From: Methanolinea sp.
GTDB taxonomy: Archaea; Halobacteriota; Methanomicrobia; Methanomicrobiales; Methanospirillaceae
DNA: 64,000 nt
Reading direction: 5' to 3'
Assembly (NCBI GenBank): GCA_018262855.1
Contig: JADFDO010000010.1
Span: forward strand, 18,148-82,147
Part shown: piece by piece, positions 26,820 through 35,782 of the stretch
Layout of the letters: each line of letters opens with the position of its first letter
How positions within the stretch are numbered: the first letter of the stretch is position 1
Position numbers and translations under genes: made by a program
The notes under the pieces: generated by a model
Databases searched by the model: none
Seen by the model: only the letters and a program-made list of their open reading frames with translations
What the model was told of the DNA's origin: nothing

Positions 26820-27536
26820 ATGGGTGCCCCTGATATTTCCGCGGTAATCCCTGTATATAATGACAGGGGGAGCCTTGAGACAGCAATACCCCGATCGATG
26901 GAGGTCCTTGCGGGCCTTGATCCCGGATTTGAACTGATAATCGCTGAAGATGGGAGTAGAGATGGATCGACGGAACTGGTAAGGGGGTGGGAGGCCCGCG
27001 ATCCGAGAGTGCGTCTCCTGCACAGTGACATACGACTGGGCCGTGGAAAAGCTCTCACGCGGGCTTTTTGCGAGGCCAGAGGCAGTATCGTGTGCTACTA
27101 TGACGTGGATATGGCGACAGACATCTCCCATCTCCCCGAACTGATCGGTTCTATCAGAGATGGGTTTGATGTTGCAACCGGATCAAGGCTCCTCCCGGGA
27201 AGCTCAATTATCAGGAGCGGAGGCCGGGAAGTGGCGAGCAGAGGGTATAATTTCCTTGTCCGGGCATTCCTTCACAGTTCACTGTTCGATCACCAGTGTG
27301 GATTCAAGGCATTCCGGAAGGATCGGATACTGACACTCCTCCTCACCGTCCGGGACACACACTGGTTCTGGGACACCGAGATCCTGGTCAGGGCGCAGCG
27401 TGCCGGATACCGTATCAGGGAATTTCCGGTCCGATGGACAGAAGGACGCGGAACCACGGTCCGGCGGAATGATGTACTGACAATGGGGAGATCAATCCTG
27501 CGGTTATGGTGGCAGTTGCATGTGGAAAAAGGCTAG
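26820..27536 (+). CDS. Family 2 glycosyltransferase (dolichyl-phosphate sugar synthase-like)
   Basis: A 238-residue GT-A enzyme. The N-terminal AVIPVYNDRGSLE and AEDGSRDGSTE are the nucleotide-sugar-binding blocks; YYDVDMATD provides the DxD metal motif; DHQCGFKAF and DTEILVRAQRAGYRI follow. This pattern is that of DPM1-like enzymes, which transfer a sugar from a nucleotide to dolichyl phosphate. No membrane helices are attached. Two bases separate it from the oxidoreductase, and its end overlaps the next gene by 17 bases. Confidence 0.88.
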   Translation: MGAPDISAVIPVYNDRGSLETAIPRSMEVLAGLDPGFELIIAEDGSRDGSTELVRGWEARDPRVRLLHSDIRLGRGKALTRAFCEARGSIVCYYDVDMATDISHLPELIGSIRDGFDVATGSRLLPGSSIIRSGGREVASRGYNFLVRAFLHSSLFDHQCGFKAFRKDRILTLLLTVRDTHWFWDTEILVRAQRAGYRIREFPVRWTEGRGTTVRRNDVLTMGRSILRLWWQLHVEKG

Positions 27537-28491
27537 CACTATCGCTCTCTCAACCCTCATCGCGATGGGTATCATCTTCTACATGCTCTTTTCCGTGTGG
27601 GATGACCTCCTCCTCGCCATTGAGCATGCAATATGGTATTACCTTGTACTTGCTGCCATCGTCTGCCTGGCTGCCTGGTGGCTCAGGGGCCTTCGATACA
27701 GGAGCATCCTCTCTTCACTCGGGATTCCGGTCGGGATACACTTTTCCACTGCATGTATCTTCGTCTCCCAGACCGCAAACCTGATCGTCCCTGCCCGGCT
27801 CGGGGATCTCGTAAGGATATTCATACTCGGACATGAACATCACGCTCCGGTCTCAAAGGGAATCTCCTCACTCGTTGTCGAGAGGGTCTTTGATATTCTG
27901 ACCGTAGCCCTCCTCGGTGCAGCCGCTCTATTTTTTGTCCTCAATGTTCCCGACTGGTTCTATTCCATCATACTCATCCCGATCGCTGCCGGGGTGGTTT
28001 TTTTTGGAATCCTTCTCTTTGCAGGGAAATTGTCTTCAAAAAACCGGATTGTCCAGTATGTGTTCACGCTCCTCGGACAGATAAAAGAGGCTTCCCTCTC
28101 ACTCCGGGCAGTGGTGCTTCTCTCTGCAAGTTCCATTGTCATCTGGCTCATGGACGTCATGGTCTGTGTCTTCGTCGTGCTCATGTTCCAGGACCAGATA
28201 CCTTTCGCAGTGGTTGTCCTGGCCATCGTTGTCGGAAACCTTGTAAAAGCGGTCCCTATCACCCCGGGAGGAGTCGGGACCTACGAGATTGCCATGGCCC
28301 TTACCTTTACACTTGCCGGGGTCCCTGTTGCAGAGGCGACCATGATAGCCGTAATCGACCACCTGATCAAGAACCTCATCACGGCTCTTGGGGGGATCGT
28401 CTCTATCTACTATTTCGGTGGGTGGGTGCTCGACAGCATCAGGAATGCCCTTCAAAAGCGATTCGGGGGTATTCAGTCTGACAGGGTATGA
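27520..28491 (+). CDS. LPG synthase transmembrane-domain / UPF0104 protein
   Basis: A 323-residue integral membrane protein with about seven helices. Family stretches: WWLRGLRYRSIL, VPARLGDLVRIFIL, ERVFDI and AVPITPGGVGTYE, the latter conserved in the lysylphosphatidylglycerol-synthase TM / AglD C-terminal family. Relatives are linked to lipid-linked sugar handling or flipping. It starts inside the end of the GT2 gene and its own end overlaps the following gene by 47 bases, so the operon is tightly packed. In many archaea the GT2 and this domain are fused as AglD; here they are separate, adjacent genes. Confidence 0.85.
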   Translation: MWKKASTIALSTLIAMGIIFYMLFSVWDDLLLAIEHAIWYYLVLAAIVCLAAWWLRGLRYRSILSSLGIPVGIHFSTACIFVSQTANLIVPARLGDLVRIFILGHEHHAPVSKGISSLVVERVFDILTVALLGAAALFFVLNVPDWFYSIILIPIAAGVVFFGILLFAGKLSSKNRIVQYVFTLLGQIKEASLSLRAVVLLSASSIVIWLMDVMVCVFVVLMFQDQIPFAVVVLAIVVGNLVKAVPITPGGVGTYEIAMALTFTLAGVPVAEATMIAVIDHLIKNLITALGGIVSIYYFGGWVLDSIRNALQKRFGGIQSDRV

Positions 28492-30613
28492 GGTCCAGGT
28501 CCTTTCCGTCGCTTCATGGCTTTTCCTCATTTTTTTTCTTCAGATCTCACTCTGGCCTTACCTGAAGGGCTCCTTCAGAGAATTCGCATATCCTGTCTCG
28601 TTCCCTTCGTCCATACTCCTCCTCACGATCATCTCCTGGTACTGCGGGCTTTTGAAAATTCCCATCATCCTGGCCCTTATCCCCTTCGTCATCCTCTTCC
28701 TTTACGCAGCATGGAGAGGTGAGTATACAAGGGAGGCATTCACCGGGAAAGGAACGTGGGTATTTCTCTTCTTACTCTTCTTCTTCTCGATGCTCTGTGT
28801 ACGGTTCGTGAATCCCAGTATCTCGTATGCAGAGAAATTCATGGATCACGCTTTCCTGGCATCGATCATGCGGGTGCCCGTGGTTCCCCCACTTGACCCG
28901 TGGTTCCTCGGAGGTTACCTTGATGTCTACTATTACCTGGGCTACTGGATTTTCGGAATCATGGGGATCGTATCGGGAGTCCCATCATTCATCACGTTCA
29001 ACCTGGCGCTTCCAACTGTCCTCGGCCTCTCGGCAGTCATGATGTATGCAGTCGGACAACTCCTCACCAGGAAATATGCATATCTCACCCTTGCTACGTT
29101 TCTTGTGGTAAATCCCTCCTTCATCTGGCAGATTCTCCAGGGCAAATCACTCGGGACCGTGTTCTGGGACAGCACACGGACCATTCCCAACACTATCAAT
29201 GAATACCCGCTCTTCTCGTTCATCTGGGGGGATGTGCATCCCCACGTGATAGGGATATTCAATCAGGTGTTCTTCATTTTCCTGATGGTGTATGCGTGGA
29301 CCCGGTGGAATTCACTTGGTTCGCGGGACAGGTTCGTCCTTATACTCCTCTCCGCAATGAGTCTCGGATCGATGCCGCTCATCAATACCTGGGATGTGAT
29401 CGTGTATGCTCCTGCGACGCTTGTTACCGGCCTCATTATCTGGTACCGCAGTACCTGCCCGGATCCTCGCGATCATAATAAAATCCGCAAAACTGCTGAA
29501 GGAATTGTAATAAGATTAAAAAAGAGCGCTTTTTCTGTTGTTGAGAGTGCAGCAAAGCTGCCTGATGAAGGGATACGAAAAACCCTTGGTAACCTTGCAG
29601 CATTCCCTTCTGCATACCTGCTATCCGTGCCTGTTGTCGCGGTTCTTGCGTTCCTGCCGTTCTACATCCAGATGAATACCCGGGGCATTCAGGGTGTGGG
29701 TTTTGTCCATACACCCACGAGCCCGGTTGATTTTCTCCTGGTACATGGTTTTTTCCTTCTCCTGATGATCATCTACCTTTTTCCCGATATCAGGAGCCGC
29801 CCCTGGTTGCTTGTATTCCCGTTCGGCATCGCTCTCACCGGATATACTGCCGCTGCACTGGCAACCCTCCCTCTTGTGTATCTCATCGCAAGGAAATCAC
29901 GATCTTCCGCTGATATCATCGCTATCATGGGCCTTTTTGTGATCATCATGTGCGAGGTGTTCTATCTCGTGGACAATATGGGCGATACCTACTACAGGAT
30001 GAATACCATCTTCAAGTTCTATATTGCAGCCTGGCTGATGATGGGTGCCTCTTCATGTGCTATGCTCGCCAATCTGTTTGAGAAGCGGGCTGGCATGGTA
30101 TCCTGCCCATCCTGGATACCCAGGGTTGCACTGGTCGTGGTATCGGTCGCACTCCTTGTCGTCCCGCTCGTTCTCCCGCTTGATTCACCCTATAAAGGTG
30201 TCACCCTGGACGGTCTTGACTACGTCAGGAGTGCTCATCCTGGTGATGCTGACGCCGTGGCATTCCTGCGATCGATTCCCGGGAATATAGGCCTCGTTGA
30301 GGCAGAAGGGGGTGACTACACCTACTATTCGCGGGTTTCATCCTTTACAGGCATACCGTCTGTCATTGGCTGGACGTTCCACGAATACATGTGGCGTGAT
30401 GACGCTGATGGCTGGTATGGAAGGCGTATGGCAGATATAAAAACGATATACGAGCAGCCTGAAAGGACAGAAGTCCTGATGCGGGCATATAATGCTACCC
30501 ACTTGTATGTCGGAGATCTCGAACGGGAACGATACACAATACGGGTTCATGAAGCAGGCCTTCCACTCATCTACGACCGCGGGGGAGTCCAGATCTATTC
30601 CCTTCCAGCCTGA
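28445..30613 (+). CDS. DUF2298 / TIGR03662-type polytopic membrane protein
   Basis: A 722-residue protein with roughly 14-16 membrane helices. The segment EKFMDHAFL...PPLDPWFLGGYLDVYYYLGY, given here in part, is typical of the archaeal DUF2298 membrane proteins (family from memory), with Asp residues that could serve as in GT-C transferases. The extracytoplasmic C-terminus (about 590-722) has FTGIPSVIGWTFHEYMWR and ends in a soluble domain. I place the start at the ATG at 28445, since no later in-frame ATG, GTG or TTG precedes the first helix. It probably transfers a sugar from a dolichyl-phosphate donor; this is inferred from fold resemblance and context. Confidence 0.8.
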   Translation: MPFKSDSGVFSLTGYEVQVLSVASWLFLIFFLQISLWPYLKGSFREFAYPVSFPSSILLLTIISWYCGLLKIPIILALIPFVILFLYAAWRGEYTREAFTGKGTWVFLFLLFFFSMLCVRFVNPSISYAEKFMDHAFLASIMRVPVVPPLDPWFLGGYLDVYYYLGYWIFGIMGIVSGVPSFITFNLALPTVLGLSAVMMYAVGQLLTRKYAYLTLATFLVVNPSFIWQILQGKSLGTVFWDSTRTIPNTINEYPLFSFIWGDVHPHVIGIFNQVFFIFLMVYAWTRWNSLGSRDRFVLILLSAMSLGSMPLINTWDVIVYAPATLVTGLIIWYRSTCPDPRDHNKIRKTAEGIVIRLKKSAFSVVESAAKLPDEGIRKTLGNLAAFPSAYLLSVPVVAVLAFLPFYIQMNTRGIQGVGFVHTPTSPVDFLLVHGFFLLLMIIYLFPDIRSRPWLLVFPFGIALTGYTAAALATLPLVYLIARKSRSSADIIAIMGLFVIIMCEVFYLVDNMGDTYYRMNTIFKFYIAAWLMMGASSCAMLANLFEKRAGMVSCPSWIPRVALVVVSVALLVVPLVLPLDSPYKGVTLDGLDYVRSAHPGDADAVAFLRSIPGNIGLVEAEGGDYTYYSRVSSFTGIPSVIGWTFHEYMWRDDADGWYGRRMADIKTIYEQPERTEVLMRAYNATHLYVGDLERERYTIRVHEAGLPLIYDRGGVQIYSLPA

Positions 30614-30700
30614 TTTCAGCCACGATAGTCTTCGGGAAATCCCGCCCTTCCAAACCTTTATGTCCGCACCTGTCGAAATGATATGGCTACATCATCGTTA

Positions 30701-30718
30701 CTGACTGATGAGTGATGA
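30701..30718 (+). promoter_or_regulatory. Possible K-loop (C/D-box-like) element in the L7Ae leader
   Basis: The leader has CTGA (30701-30704), CTGATGA (30705-30711) and GTGATGA (30712-30718). A D-like box CTGA at 30705 followed after three bases by a C-like box GTGATGA resembles the L7Ae-binding K-loop of archaeal C'/D' RNAs. L7Ae autoregulation through a K-turn in its own leader is known in Sulfolobus. Here it is only a motif match. Confidence 0.3.
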
Positions 30719-30749
30719 GGGAGCACGCTACTCCTGAATGAGGTGAGTT

Positions 30750-31118
30750 ATGGCAAAGACATATGTGAAATTCCAGGTTTCTGAAGAGATTCAGAACAAG
30801 GCCCTTGAAGCCCTGGAGGTAGCCAGGGACACGGGCAAAATCAAGAAGGGTTCAAACGAGGCGACCAAGGCAATTGAGCGCAGTATCGCCTCGCTTGTGC
30901 TGATCGGGGCCGATGTGGAGCCGGAAGAGATCGTGATGCACCTTCCCCCGCTCTGCGAGGAGAAGAAGATACCATTCGTCTTCATCAATAAGCAGAACGA
31001 TATCGGCACCGCCAGCGGCCTAGACGTGGGATCTGCTGCTGCCGCCATTGTCAAGCCGGGAAAAGCCAAGGATATGATCGATGAGATCGTGAAGCAGGTA
31101 AGCGATCTGAGAGCGTGA
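30750..31118 (+). CDS. rpl7ae: Ribosomal protein L7Ae
   Basis: A 122-residue K-turn-binding protein of the large subunit, also part of archaeal C/D and H/ACA RNPs and RNase P. Landmarks: [19 protein letters not shown] and [16 protein letters not shown], and later [13 protein letters not shown]. It starts the standard archaeal cluster rpl7ae-rps28e-rpl24e-ndk. GAGGTG sits just upstream of the ATG. Confidence 0.97.
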   Translation: MAKTYVKFQVSEEIQNKALEALEVARDTGKIKKGSNEATKAIERSIASLVLIGADVEPEEIVMHLPPLCEEKKIPFVFINKQNDIGTASGLDVGSAAAAIVKPGKAKDMIDEIVKQVSDLRA

Positions 31119-31125
31119 ACTGGCC

Positions 31126-31335
31126 ATGGCAGATGAGGGAACTCCCGCAGAGGTTATCGAGGTGATCGGTTCCACCGGGATGCACGGAGAGGCCATGCAG
31201 GTGAAATGCAGGATCCTTGATGGGAACAACAAAGGCCGTATCATCACCCGCAATACCGTCGGACCGATCCGGGAGGGGGACGTATTGATGCTGCTTGAGA
31301 CCGAACGCGAGGCCAAGAAACTCTCCCGGAGATGA
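31126..31335 (+). CDS. rps28e: Ribosomal protein S28e
   Basis: A 69-residue small-subunit protein. The central [19 protein letters not shown] and the final [21 protein letters not shown] are characteristic. It lies seven bases downstream of rpl7ae. Confidence 0.97.
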   Translation: MADEGTPAEVIEVIGSTGMHGEAMQVKCRILDGNNKGRIITRNTVGPIREGDVLMLLETEREAKKLSRR

Positions 31336-31342
31336 GTGAATC

Positions 31343-31534
31343 ATGGTCGAACAGAGAAACTGCAGTTTCTGCGGGAATGCCATCGAGCCCGGAACGGGCA
31401 AGATGTTCGTGAAAAAAGACGGAACGGTCTATTATTTCTGCAGCACAAAATGCCAGAACAATTCCCGCCTCGGCAGGGCACCACGCAGGGTCGCCTGGAC
31501 CCAGGCCGGACGTAAGGCCATGGGAAAGGAGTAA
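31343..31534 (+). CDS. rpl24e: Ribosomal protein L24e
   Basis: A 63-residue zinc-ribbon large-subunit protein. Four cysteines in CSFCG and CSTKC bind zinc, and [12 protein letters not shown] lies between them. It lies seven bases after rps28e and eight before ndk. Confidence 0.97.
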   Translation: MVEQRNCSFCGNAIEPGTGKMFVKKDGTVYYFCSTKCQNNSRLGRAPRRVAWTQAGRKAMGKE

Positions 31535-31541
31535 TTGAACG

Positions 31542-31991
31542 ATGGACCGCACCTTTGTCATGGTCAAGCCTGACGGAGTGGCCAGGGGTCTTATCGGCGA
31601 GGTTGTCTCGAGACTGGAACGGAAAGGCTTCAAGCTTGTTGCTGCAAGGCTCGAGAAACTGCCCGAAAAACGGGTGATGGAACAGTACAGGGAGCACCTG
31701 GAGAAGCCTTTCTTCCCATCGCTGCGACACTACATCGAGAGCGGCCCGTGCTTCCTGATGGTCTGGGAAGGCAGGGATGCTGCCGCAGTGGTAAGAAAAA
31801 TCGTCGGGGCGACGAATCCGGCTGAGGCTCTGCCCGGCACGATCCGCGGCGACCTTGCGATGGACATCGGCAGAAATGTCATTCATGCCTCGGATTCCTC
31901 TGCGAGTGCTGCACGTGAGATAGGAATCCACTTCTCCTCCCACGAACTTGCCTCTTACAAGCGGGTGGATGAACCGGTCCTCTACGAATAA
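31542..31991 (+). CDS. ndk: Nucleoside diphosphate kinase
   Basis: A 149-residue enzyme that transfers the gamma phosphate from ATP to other nucleoside diphosphates through a phosphohistidine. [14 protein letters not shown] and the active-site NVIHASDS (His near residue 115) are intact, and GTIRGDLA is present. It closes the ribosomal gene cluster, as in most archaea; the usual following gene, infB, is absent here and a hydrolase gene comes next. Confidence 0.97.
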   Translation: MDRTFVMVKPDGVARGLIGEVVSRLERKGFKLVAARLEKLPEKRVMEQYREHLEKPFFPSLRHYIESGPCFLMVWEGRDAAAVVRKIVGATNPAEALPGTIRGDLAMDIGRNVIHASDSSASAAREIGIHFSSHELASYKRVDEPVLYE

Positions 31992-32101
31992 ATCCACTTT
32001 TTTCATTGATTCTGAAAATCCTTGATGATCTCTCCTGAAAGGTCCAAGCCCAGGTGATGATCCGGAAATATCAAAATATCCCATCGACCCCATCCACTAG
32101 T

Positions 32102-32899
32102 ATGAAGCTCTTCTGCGCTCAGGTGGCGAGTGTCTGGGAAGACCCGGAAGCAACCCTGGAAAAAGTGGAGCCCTGCATCGCAAAGGCATCACGTGAAGGC
32201 GGAGACCTCATCTGCTTTCCTGAACAGTTTGCCACCGGCTGGGATCCTCGATCAACCCTGCATGTCCAGGGGATCAACGGCCCGATCGTCCAGAGGCTCC
32301 AGTCACTCGCAGAAGAATACTCAATCGCGATCCTTGGATCATTCAGGGAGCTCACTGCTACTCTCCCCCGGAATTCATGCGTTGTGATAGATGCACATGG
32401 ATCTGTCTCCTCAACCTATTCCAAGTGCCACCTTTTCTCACCTGCATCTGAAGACAGGACGTATCTCAGGGGAGATACTATCTCAACGTTCTCTCTCGGG
32501 GGAATCGAATTTGGTCTTGCAATATGCTATGATCTGCGTTTTACCTCCATTTTCCGGCTTTATGCAGATGCAGGGGTACAGGCAGTGTTAATTCCATCCG
32601 CGTGGCCGGAATCCCGGCTCCAGCACTGGGAGCTCTTCATCAGGGCCAGGGCAGTCGAGTATCAGATCTACATCGCTGGAATCAATCCCACTGGGATGAC
32701 TCCTGTCGACTCATATGCAGGGGGATCCATGGTTGCAGATCCCACCGGTGGCCTCCTGTTCCACGCTGGAAGGAGCGAGGAACTCCTCTCCTGCGATCTC
32801 GACCGCGAGTATGTGGCGCGGGTGAGGGCGGCATTTCCCGTGATAAGGGACAGGCGGGACGACCTCTCCTCACCCTCTGAAGAGATCCTTAAGGAGTAG
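32102..32899 (+). CDS. Carbon-nitrogen hydrolase (nitrilase superfamily)
   Basis: A 265-residue amidase-type hydrolase. The Glu-Lys-Cys triad is complete: E in CFPEQFATGW, K in YSKCHLF, and C in AICYDLRF. The order and spacing fit omega-amidase and related branches; the substrate is not predictable. I start at the ATG at 32102, since the protein then begins MKLFCAQV. A TATA-like AATATCAAAATAT at 32066-32078 ends about 24 bases upstream and no ribosome binding site is seen, which fits a leaderless transcript. Confidence 0.9.
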   Translation: MKLFCAQVASVWEDPEATLEKVEPCIAKASREGGDLICFPEQFATGWDPRSTLHVQGINGPIVQRLQSLAEEYSIAILGSFRELTATLPRNSCVVIDAHGSVSSTYSKCHLFSPASEDRTYLRGDTISTFSLGGIEFGLAICYDLRFTSIFRLYADAGVQAVLIPSAWPESRLQHWELFIRARAVEYQIYIAGINPTGMTPVDSYAGGSMVADPTGGLLFHAGRSEELLSCDLDREYVARVRAAFPVIRDRRDDLSSPSEEILKE

Positions 32900-33032
32900 A
32901 TCTTCCGAAAATCCTGTCCTTTTGCCGGTGCCCGCACCCTCATCTCTCCCGATACTCTCGCTGAGCCGATCCAGGATAGCATATCCGTTTGGGACATTTC
33001 CTTTTTCGCCTCGAAGGACACACCTAGTATCC

Positions 33033-34241
33033 ATGTTCCGTCTCGTGTGCGTAGAATGCGGGAAAACCTTCCCGCCCGACGAGATTGTATACAACTGTAC
33101 GAGCTGCGGCCACCTTCTTGCGGTCCAGTATGATCTCGATACTCTCAATGTTGACAGGGGTGAATGGAACCGGAGACCACTCTCGGTCTGGCGTTACCGG
33201 GAGATCCTCCCGGTCACTATTCCCCCGGTCTCGCTCAAGGAAGGGGGGACCCCGCTTTACCACCTCTCGCGTATCGGCAAAGAGATCGGCCTTCCTTACC
33301 TTTATGCAAAGCACGAGGGGATGAATCCCACTGGGTCATTCAAGGACAGGGGGATGACAGTCGGAGTGAGTATGGCACTCCAGCTGAAAAAGTCCTCTGT
33401 TGCCTGCGCGAGCACAGGGAATACCTCAGCAAGCCTTGCGGCGTACGCAGCGAAAGCAGGTATCCCTGCAGTCGTCCTTCTTCCTGCCGGCAAAGTTGCC
33501 CTCGGGAAGGTTGCCCAGGCACTCATGCATGGTGCGAAGGTCATCTCGATCCGGGGTAATTTTGACAGGGCTCTTGAGATGGTGCACGAGCTCTGTCTTT
33601 CCCATGGGCTGTACCTTCTCAATTCGGTCAATCCCTTCAGACTGGAAGGACAGAAGACCATCGGTTTCGAAGCGGTGGATCAGCTTGGAACCGTCCCCGA
33701 CCGCATGATCCTTCCTGTCGGAAATGCCGGAAACATCTCTGCCGTGTACAAGGGTTTCACCGAGCTGATATCCCTGGGACTCATGGATAGAATGCCCATG
33801 ATGACAGGGATACAGGCTGCGGGATCCAGCCCCGTGGTCAGGGCAGTTCACCAGAACCTCCCTGAGGTCATTCCCGAAGACCACCCCGAGACAGTAGCAA
33901 CCGCTATACGCATAGGAGCTCCCGTGAATGCCGAGAAAGCCCTGGCTGCGATCCGAAAAACCGGTGGGACCGCCGAATCGGTAAGCGACGCGGAGATTCT
34001 CGCCATGCAGAAGGCCCTCGCACGGATGGAGGGGATTGGTGTCGAACCCGCCTCAGCAGCCTCCGTGGCAGGTGTCAAGAAACTCGTTGAAATGGGTGTG
34101 GTCGACCGCGATGAGAGAATTGTATGCGTGGTGACCGGGCACCTGCTTAAGGACCCGGAGACGGTGATACGGCAATGCGAGCCCCCCGTGGAGATAGATG
34201 CGGATTTGCCTTCCTTGCTCTCTGCCTTGCAGCTCTCCTGA
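33033..34241 (+). CDS. thrC: Threonine synthase
   Basis: A 402-residue PLP enzyme that converts O-phosphohomoserine to threonine. An N-terminal zinc ribbon (CVECGK and CTSCGHLL, residues 5-30) is followed by the catalytic domain. The PLP lysine lies in NPTGSFKDRGMT, and the cofactor phosphate loop is VGNAGNISA. The ATG at 33033 starts the zinc ribbon; the frame opens at 32922 but that stretch overlaps untranslated sequence. No ribosome binding site is visible. The end overlaps the following membrane protein by 67 bases. Confidence 0.93.
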   Translation: MFRLVCVECGKTFPPDEIVYNCTSCGHLLAVQYDLDTLNVDRGEWNRRPLSVWRYREILPVTIPPVSLKEGGTPLYHLSRIGKEIGLPYLYAKHEGMNPTGSFKDRGMTVGVSMALQLKKSSVACASTGNTSASLAAYAAKAGIPAVVLLPAGKVALGKVAQALMHGAKVISIRGNFDRALEMVHELCLSHGLYLLNSVNPFRLEGQKTIGFEAVDQLGTVPDRMILPVGNAGNISAVYKGFTELISLGLMDRMPMMTGIQAAGSSPVVRAVHQNLPEVIPEDHPETVATAIRIGAPVNAEKALAAIRKTGGTAESVSDAEILAMQKALARMEGIGVEPASAASVAGVKKLVEMGVVDRDERIVCVVTGHLLKDPETVIRQCEPPVEIDADLPSLLSALQLS

Positions 34242-34789
34242 TGGTGGTGCCTGCAACCGCCCTGGAGGCAGAATATGCGATCGCACAAAATGGCACCGTG
34301 TACCATGCGGCCATAGATCTTCAGGAGCAGGAACGATATGACTTCTACGAGCCCGGCTTCCTCGGTGACAGGGTTCCACTCAAAGTCAACGATGTCACCC
34401 TCTCCGGTGACTGCAATCCCTGCGAGTTTGCTTGGAGCGGCAACTCCGCGATCACCTTTGCGCGGGGAAACTATACTCTCTCTTTCAATGCGCCCCTGCA
34501 TGAAAATCATTTCATGGTAGTCTTTGATGAGCCCCGGAATGTGACCATATCGCTCCCACACGGGCTCGATGTGCGAAATCCTGCGCTTGGAATGATAACC
34601 CCCGGTGGCCTGGTGCTCCCAGGGAGGGAGAATGGAACCGCGATAACCTGGAATCACACAAAGACCGCCGAGATAAGGTTTTACGACGAAGGAAGGGAAA
34701 GCCTCCTGTATATCTTCGCCAATTTCTGGATCATAATCGCAGTGGTTCTGCTCCTTCCATTCCTCCTGACATGGCGAAAGAAAGGGTAG
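34175..34789 (+). CDS. Secreted protein with C-terminal membrane helix, possibly DUF5803 family
   Basis: A 204-residue surface protein. A signal peptide (about 10-30, FAFLALCLAALLMVVPATA) precedes a beta-rich ectodomain with a CNPC pair, then a membrane helix near 180-200 (FWIIIAVVLLLPFLLTW) and the tail RKKG. The layout resembles DUF5803 proteins of haloarchaea and methanogens (from memory). The start may be further downstream: the first codons lie inside thrC, but the signal peptide requires a start near 34175. Function unknown. Confidence 0.65.
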   Translation: MRAPRGDRCGFAFLALCLAALLMVVPATALEAEYAIAQNGTVYHAAIDLQEQERYDFYEPGFLGDRVPLKVNDVTLSGDCNPCEFAWSGNSAITFARGNYTLSFNAPLHENHFMVVFDEPRNVTISLPHGLDVRNPALGMITPGGLVLPGRENGTAITWNHTKTAEIRFYDEGRESLLYIFANFWIIIAVVLLLPFLLTWRKKG

Positions 34790-34888
34790 GGACCACTTTT
34801 CCGCTTTTTATGCGGGCTCACAATCCTTCTTCAGATAATTCATGAAGGATAACAGGTCAGGGTCACTTCAGTATTGAAAGAAAAGAAA

Positions 34889-35782
34889 TTATTTTTTCAG
34901 TTTGATATCAATCCCGAATTTTTCCGCATTCCAGTCTGCGATCGCCTGGATCTTGGCGATTTCTGCCTCGTTCCGGGATGGCTTGAAGAGGTGGCGGAAC
35001 CTGCGCTGCTCCTTGAGGTAGGCTTCAACAGGCTTTCTTACGACTTTTTTCGCCCGGGTCACCTTGCCATCCTCCATCTCGTAATTGACCCATAATCCCG
35101 TCTCGATGGCAAGTTTCCCTATGTTCATGGTCTTCTCTCCCTCAAACCCCCACCCGGTACAGCATGGAGCATGCACCTGGATGTAACATGGTCCCTCAGT
35201 CTGAAGGCCTTTCTCGACCTTCTTTTTCAGGTCAGGAAGGTAGGCAACAGAGGCGGTCGCGACATAGGGCGCCCCGTGGGCTGCAAGTATCATCGGAAGA
35301 TCTTTCTTCGGTCGCCTGTTTCCCATCGAGCATTTGCCAGCCGGGCTCGTGGTAGTACTTGCGTCGTAGGGGGTAGCGCCGGACCTCTGGATGCCCGTAT
35401 TCATATATGCCTCATTATCGTAACAGATATACAGGAAGTCATGGCCCCTCTCGAACGCCCCGGAAATGCAGAGCATTCCGATGTCAAAGGTTGCCCCGTC
35501 TCCTCCAATTGCGATGACCTTTTCTTTCCTCCCTTGCTTTTTTAAAGATGCCACGATTCCCGATGCCACGGCAGAGTTGTTTTCAAAGAGTGAGTGGATC
35601 CACGGTACATTCCATGCTGTCTCCGGATATGGCGTTGAGAAGACCTCCATGCATCCCGTTGAAGAGACGACGATGGTATTCTTTCCTGCTGCATCAAGGA
35701 TAGTCCTTGCGACAAGAGCTGCGGCGCACCCTCCGCAGGCACGGTGACCAACCTCGAAGAGGTGGCAGGTTTCCCCCGTCAT
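34889..35782 (-). CDS. porB: Pyruvate:ferredoxin oxidoreductase, beta subunit
   Basis: A 297-residue subunit that binds thiamine diphosphate and one [4Fe-4S] cluster. CGGCAAAL near residue 16 and [13 protein letters not shown] carry cluster cysteines, and [10 protein letters not shown] is the ThDP/Mg loop (GDG ... N replaced by the usual archaeal pattern). [12 protein letters not shown] supplies another cysteine. It makes pyruvate from acetyl-CoA and CO2 with reduced ferredoxin in methanogens. It is last in the minus-strand operon porC-porD-porA-porB, with a four-base overlap with porA. Confidence 0.95.
   Translation of the reverse strand: MTGETCHLFEVGHRACGGCAAALVARTILDAAGKNTIVVSSTGCMEVFSTPYPETAWNVPWIHSLFENNSAVASGIVASLKKQGRKEKVIAIGGDGATFDIGMLCISGAFERGHDFLYICYDNEAYMNTGIQRSGATPYDASTTTSPAGKCSMGNRRPKKDLPMILAAHGAPYVATASVAYLPDLKKKVEKGLQTEGPCYIQVHAPCCTGWGFEGEKTMNIGKLAIETGLWVNYEMEDGKVTRAKKVVRKPVEAYLKEQRRFRHLFKPSRNEAEIAKIQAIADWNAEKFGIDIKLKK

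Noticed and set aside
28388..28444. Upstream extension of the DUF2298 gene
   Set aside because: The added residues are read from the overlapping LPG-synthase gene, and the ATG at 28445 fits the first membrane helix.
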